Shown here piece by piece: positions 20,282 to 22,336 of a stretch of 22,336 bases of DNA. Numbering within the stretch: position 1 is the first letter of the stretch; each line of letters begins with the position of its first letter. The DNA is taken from the NCBI GenBank assembly GCA_010094045.1, contig ML986900.1, forward strand, positions 12,010 to 34,345. Reading direction: 5' to 3'. The translations under genes were made by a program, and so were the position numbers. Source of the DNA: Lojkania enalia. Lineage: Eukaryota; Ascomycota; Dothideomycetes; Pleosporales. Under the pieces are notes generated by a model. That model worked only from the letters and a program-made list of their open reading frames with translations, had not been told where the DNA came from and did not search any database.

Positions 20282-21240
20282 TTTAGATAGCTAATAATTA
20301 TATTAAATATAACTTAATAGATAGAATTTTAAGTAGTATTATTTAAACTTTAAACTATATAAAAGTTGTAAATTAGTTACTTTAAAATCTTCTTTTATAT
20401 TAAGTTTAAATAGTTTATAGTTTTTAATAACTATTTAAATAGCCTATTAATAGATAATAATACTAGTAGATTATAAGTATTAAATTAGATATTAGTTAAT
20501 AGTAAAAAATAGCTATTTATTTTTATAGTTTAGGTTTATATAATACTTATATATTTATAAGTATCTTAAAATTAACTAGTATTTTTCTAGTATAAGTATA
20601 TAGAAATATACTATTTTTAAATAGTTTAGGTATTAGAAGATTAAAATAACTTAATAAAAGATAGTTCTTTTATAGAGGATTTTTCTATTAAAGCTAGTTA
20701 AATATAAATTATATAAAAGATATATTTTTTAAAGTTTTAAAGTATATATAAAATCTTTATAAATATAATTATAACTAGTAGTTCTAGTATTAATAAGAAT
20801 ATTAATATTTTACTAGACTAGATCTTAATAGATTAAAAAAGAAGTTAGAATTTAATAGTTCTATAATTATTTCTATAGAAGCTAGTTTTATAAATATATA
20901 GAAATTTAATATAAGTATAATTCTAAAAGATAATTTACCTCTAGAATAAACTTTTTAGTAATATTCTAGTTAATAAAACTAACTATATTTAAAAGTAAAA
21001 ATAATAACTTTATCTATAAAATAATAAATATATTAAAAATTAGTTAGAAGATTAGTTAGAAGATTAGTTAGAAGATTAGTTAGAAGATTAGTTAGAAGAT
21101 TAGTTAGAAGATTAGTTAGAAAAAGTAAGATTTATAAAATATAGTAGAACTCTAAAACTCTTAATAGATTAATAGTAGAGAAATATTATATTCTAGTAAA
21201 ATATATCTCTTATTACTATATTTAAGCTAGTAAATAGAGT
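20282..21240 (-). pseudogene. Gyp1b gag end and protease relic
   Basis: The minus strand from 21240 down matches Gyp1a from about 14390 to 15268. It starts at the zinc knuckle (last ligand codon at 21188-21190, Tyr for Cys, in YILLEY-like context), passes the 12 bp repeats, and carries the protease motif at 20783-20791 (DTG now NTR). Knuckle and protease are 399 bp apart, a whole number of codons, so gag and pol share a frame here. Upstream of the knuckle, homology to Gyp1a gag stops; the N-terminal half of gag is missing and is replaced by 32 bp repeats and then Pogo-5. Confidence 0.82.
21039..21122 (-). repeat. 12 bp tandem repeat in Gyp1b gag, six perfect copies plus a seventh
   Basis: Unit ATTAGTTAGAAG on the plus strand, six identical copies at 21039-21110 and one with a changed end. 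This is the same repeat as 14484-14514, expanded. The unit is four codons, so changes in copy number keep the frame. Confidence 0.92.
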
Positions 21241-21282
21241 ATATAATATCTTACTTAGATTAAGATTAGATTTAAGGTTCTT

Positions 21283-21410
21283 AATATTAGAGTTAGAATT
21301 AAAGTAGAATTTTTAGTACTAGAATATAAGTTAGATAGAAGTTTTTAGTATTAAGATTAAGGTTAAGGTAGAGTTTTTAACGCTAGAGTATAAGATTAAA
21401 GTAGAAATAT
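21283..21410. repeat. 32 bp imperfect tandem repeat, four units
   Basis: Units at 21283-21314, 21315-21346, 21347-21378 and 21379-21410, each of the form AGTAYTAGARTATAAG followed by TTAAAGTAGARTTTTT with mostly purine or pyrimidine swaps. A weaker fifth unit may precede it at 21251-21282. 32 bp is not a whole number of codons, so it is unlikely to be a protein repeat. Not seen in Gyp1a. Confidence 0.75.
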
Positions 21411-21446
21411 TTTATAGAGTTCCTCTATAATTATAGAAAATAATTA

Positions 21447-22336
21447 ACGTATTCTACTATTAGAGCGGCTAAACTATCGAAGCGGCTACTTTTTCTTAGT
21501 ATTACAAATACTACGTACGAACTATAATAAATCTATAATACAACCTTCTATTAATTTAATAAGAAGGTAGAATTGAGCTTACCTTATAGGTGTATAAATT
21601 AGGCTAGTTTAAGAGCGTGCGACGTACTACTATAGCTTTTAATATATAATATTAATAACTCTCTACTCGACTTTACGGAATTATATTTCACCCTCGTATA
21701 TAACTAAATTACTAGAAGCTTATAGTAACTAAAGAATAAACAATTGTATAATATATTCTTAACTTTAATTTACAAGAATTTGCGCCCCGGCTATATAAGG
21801 TAGTAGATATAGTAGATAAACTATTAAGCGTATATAGTAGAATACTTATAGGAAAGAATTAGGTTAAACGATTTATAGCGCGTATAAATAAGCTTAAAAC
21901 AGCTTTTAATTGAGTAAAGGATTGCTAAAGAATAAAATAAGAGAATCTAGAAGTTATTAACACGTAGTTTAAGCTCGTATAGAATATAATTGCAAAATAT
22001 AATATATATAATAATAATATCTATAACTTTAATAAGATAGGCTTTTAGATAGGTGTTATTAGTACTATAAAAATTATTATAGGTTTAGAACGTCGTATAA
22101 AGCTTACTCTTATATAGCTAGGTAATTACGAGTAGGTTATAGTTATCTAAAGCATCTACGCTACTATATATATAACCCTACTATTTATTATCTATAAAAG
22201 ACGCGTCTATATCTCTATATAGTATAAAGAAGTAGGTATACTATATAATTAGAAAATTTCAGTCTCTAAGAACGGCTAGATAAATAATATACTTAGTTTT
22301 AAGTAGCTAAAGTACTTTAATAAGTATATAAAGATG
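21447..22336 (+). mobile_element. Pogo-5: Fot1/pogo element, 3' end beyond the window
   Basis: Starts ACGTATTCTACTATT at 21447 after a TA (21445-21446). Nearly identical in design to Pogo-1 and collinear with it over 890 bp with no net indel, on the opposite strand. Its left flank (Gyp1b-derived repeats) differs from that of Pogo-1 (Pogo-2 transposase), so the two are separate insertions. Confidence 0.9.
21550..22336 (+). pseudogene. Fot1/pogo transposase relic, N-terminal two thirds (Pogo-5)
   Basis: From the helix-turn-helix start (21566) to the first catalytic position (22031-22033, Asp now Asn in NFNKIGF) is 155 codons in one frame, exactly as in Pogo-1. The psq-like HTH, the CENP-B-type region (NLQEFAPRLYKVVDI near 21770-21810) and the beginning of DDE_1 are visible (GVISTIK, then FIIYK and EVGIPYNWK). 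The window ends in the segment before the second catalytic Asp. Stops are all of RIP type, and slightly fewer than in Pogo-1 at some positions. Confidence 0.85.

Larger units (their letters stand above)
2185..21240 (-). mobile_element. Gyp1b: older Ty3/gypsy element, split by Pogo-3 and Gyp1a
   Basis: A minus-strand gypsy retrotransposon of the same family as Gyp1a, present as three pieces: 20282-21240 (gag end and protease), 5803-5907 (a 105 bp linker) and 2185-3949 (reverse transcriptase, RNase H, start of integrase). Read together they follow Gyp1a positions of about 14390 to 18285 without gaps. Gyp1a inserted into it with an AATAT duplication (5903-5907 and 20277-20281), and Pogo-3 with a TA duplication. 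Its LTRs, N-terminal gag, integrase core and chromodomain are absent, probably lying outside the window or lost. It is the most heavily mutated copy: stretches such as 2041-2100 contain no CA or TG at all. Confidence 0.85.

Noticed and set aside
21039..21410. CRISPR-like repeat arrays
   Set aside because: Units are contiguous with no unique spacers, and the composition and neighbouring elements indicate a fungal genome. These are plain tandem repeats.
1..22336. The Pogo-1/Pogo-5 mirror arrangement as a giant palindrome
   Set aside because: Sequences directly inside the two copies (Pogo-2 transposase at 1334; 32 bp repeats at 21410) are unrelated, so the symmetry stops at the element termini.

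Overview
This window looks like gene-free, AT-rich repeat DNA from a filamentous ascomycete (Pezizomycotina) that has been through repeat-induced point mutation (RIP). Three things point that way. CpA and TpG dinucleotides are almost absent while TpA is everywhere and scattered CpG survives. Differences between repeat copies are almost all transitions. Every recognisable reading frame is closed by TAA/TAG codons where the protein family has Gln or Trp. I see no intact gene, no RNA gene and no host gene. The families (Fot1/pogo transposons, chromodomain Ty3/gypsy elements) are typical of such fungi; I cannot name a species.

The window is a nest of transposons, which I call Gyp1a, Gyp1b, Gyp2 and Pogo-1 to Pogo-5. 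The oldest layer is Gyp1b, a gypsy element on the minus strand whose pieces lie at about 20282-21240, 5803-5907 and 2185-3949. Pogo-3 (3950-5802) and Gyp1a (5908-20276, plus strand, same family as Gyp1b) both inserted into it. Gyp1a was then hit twice: Gyp2 (6029-13222, a second gypsy family) landed inside its 5' LTR, and the short Pogo-4 (16884-18029) landed between RNase H and integrase. The outer edges are pogo elements. Pogo-1 (1-1331, minus) sits inside the C-terminal part of another pogo transposase, Pogo-2 (1334-about 2184, plus). Pogo-5 (21447 to the window end, plus) is a close copy of Pogo-1 in the opposite orientation.

The nesting model is supported by target-site duplications (AATAT for Gyp1a, ATAAT for Gyp2, TA for the pogo elements), by uninterrupted empty sites in the sister copy, and by length arithmetic. 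The two halves of the broken Gyp1a 5' LTR add up to 303 bp, the length of its intact 3' LTR. Removing the two insertions from Gyp1b gives a protease-to-reverse-transcriptase distance of 1320 bp, identical to Gyp1a.

Protein relics recognisable by eye are: gag with a CCHC knuckle, aspartic protease (Gyp1 only), reverse transcriptase, RNase H, integrase and chromodomain for the gypsy elements; and psq/CENP-B-type helix-turn-helix, DDD catalytic domain and a C-terminal CCHC knuckle for the pogo elements. Most catalytic Asp codons are now Asn, the expected result of G-to-A change. Nothing here should make an active protein. I found no convincing new biological system. The most unusual points are the readable insertion order, an unexplained 1.1 kb tail in Gyp2, the internally deleted Pogo-4, and two tandem repeats inside Gyp1b.
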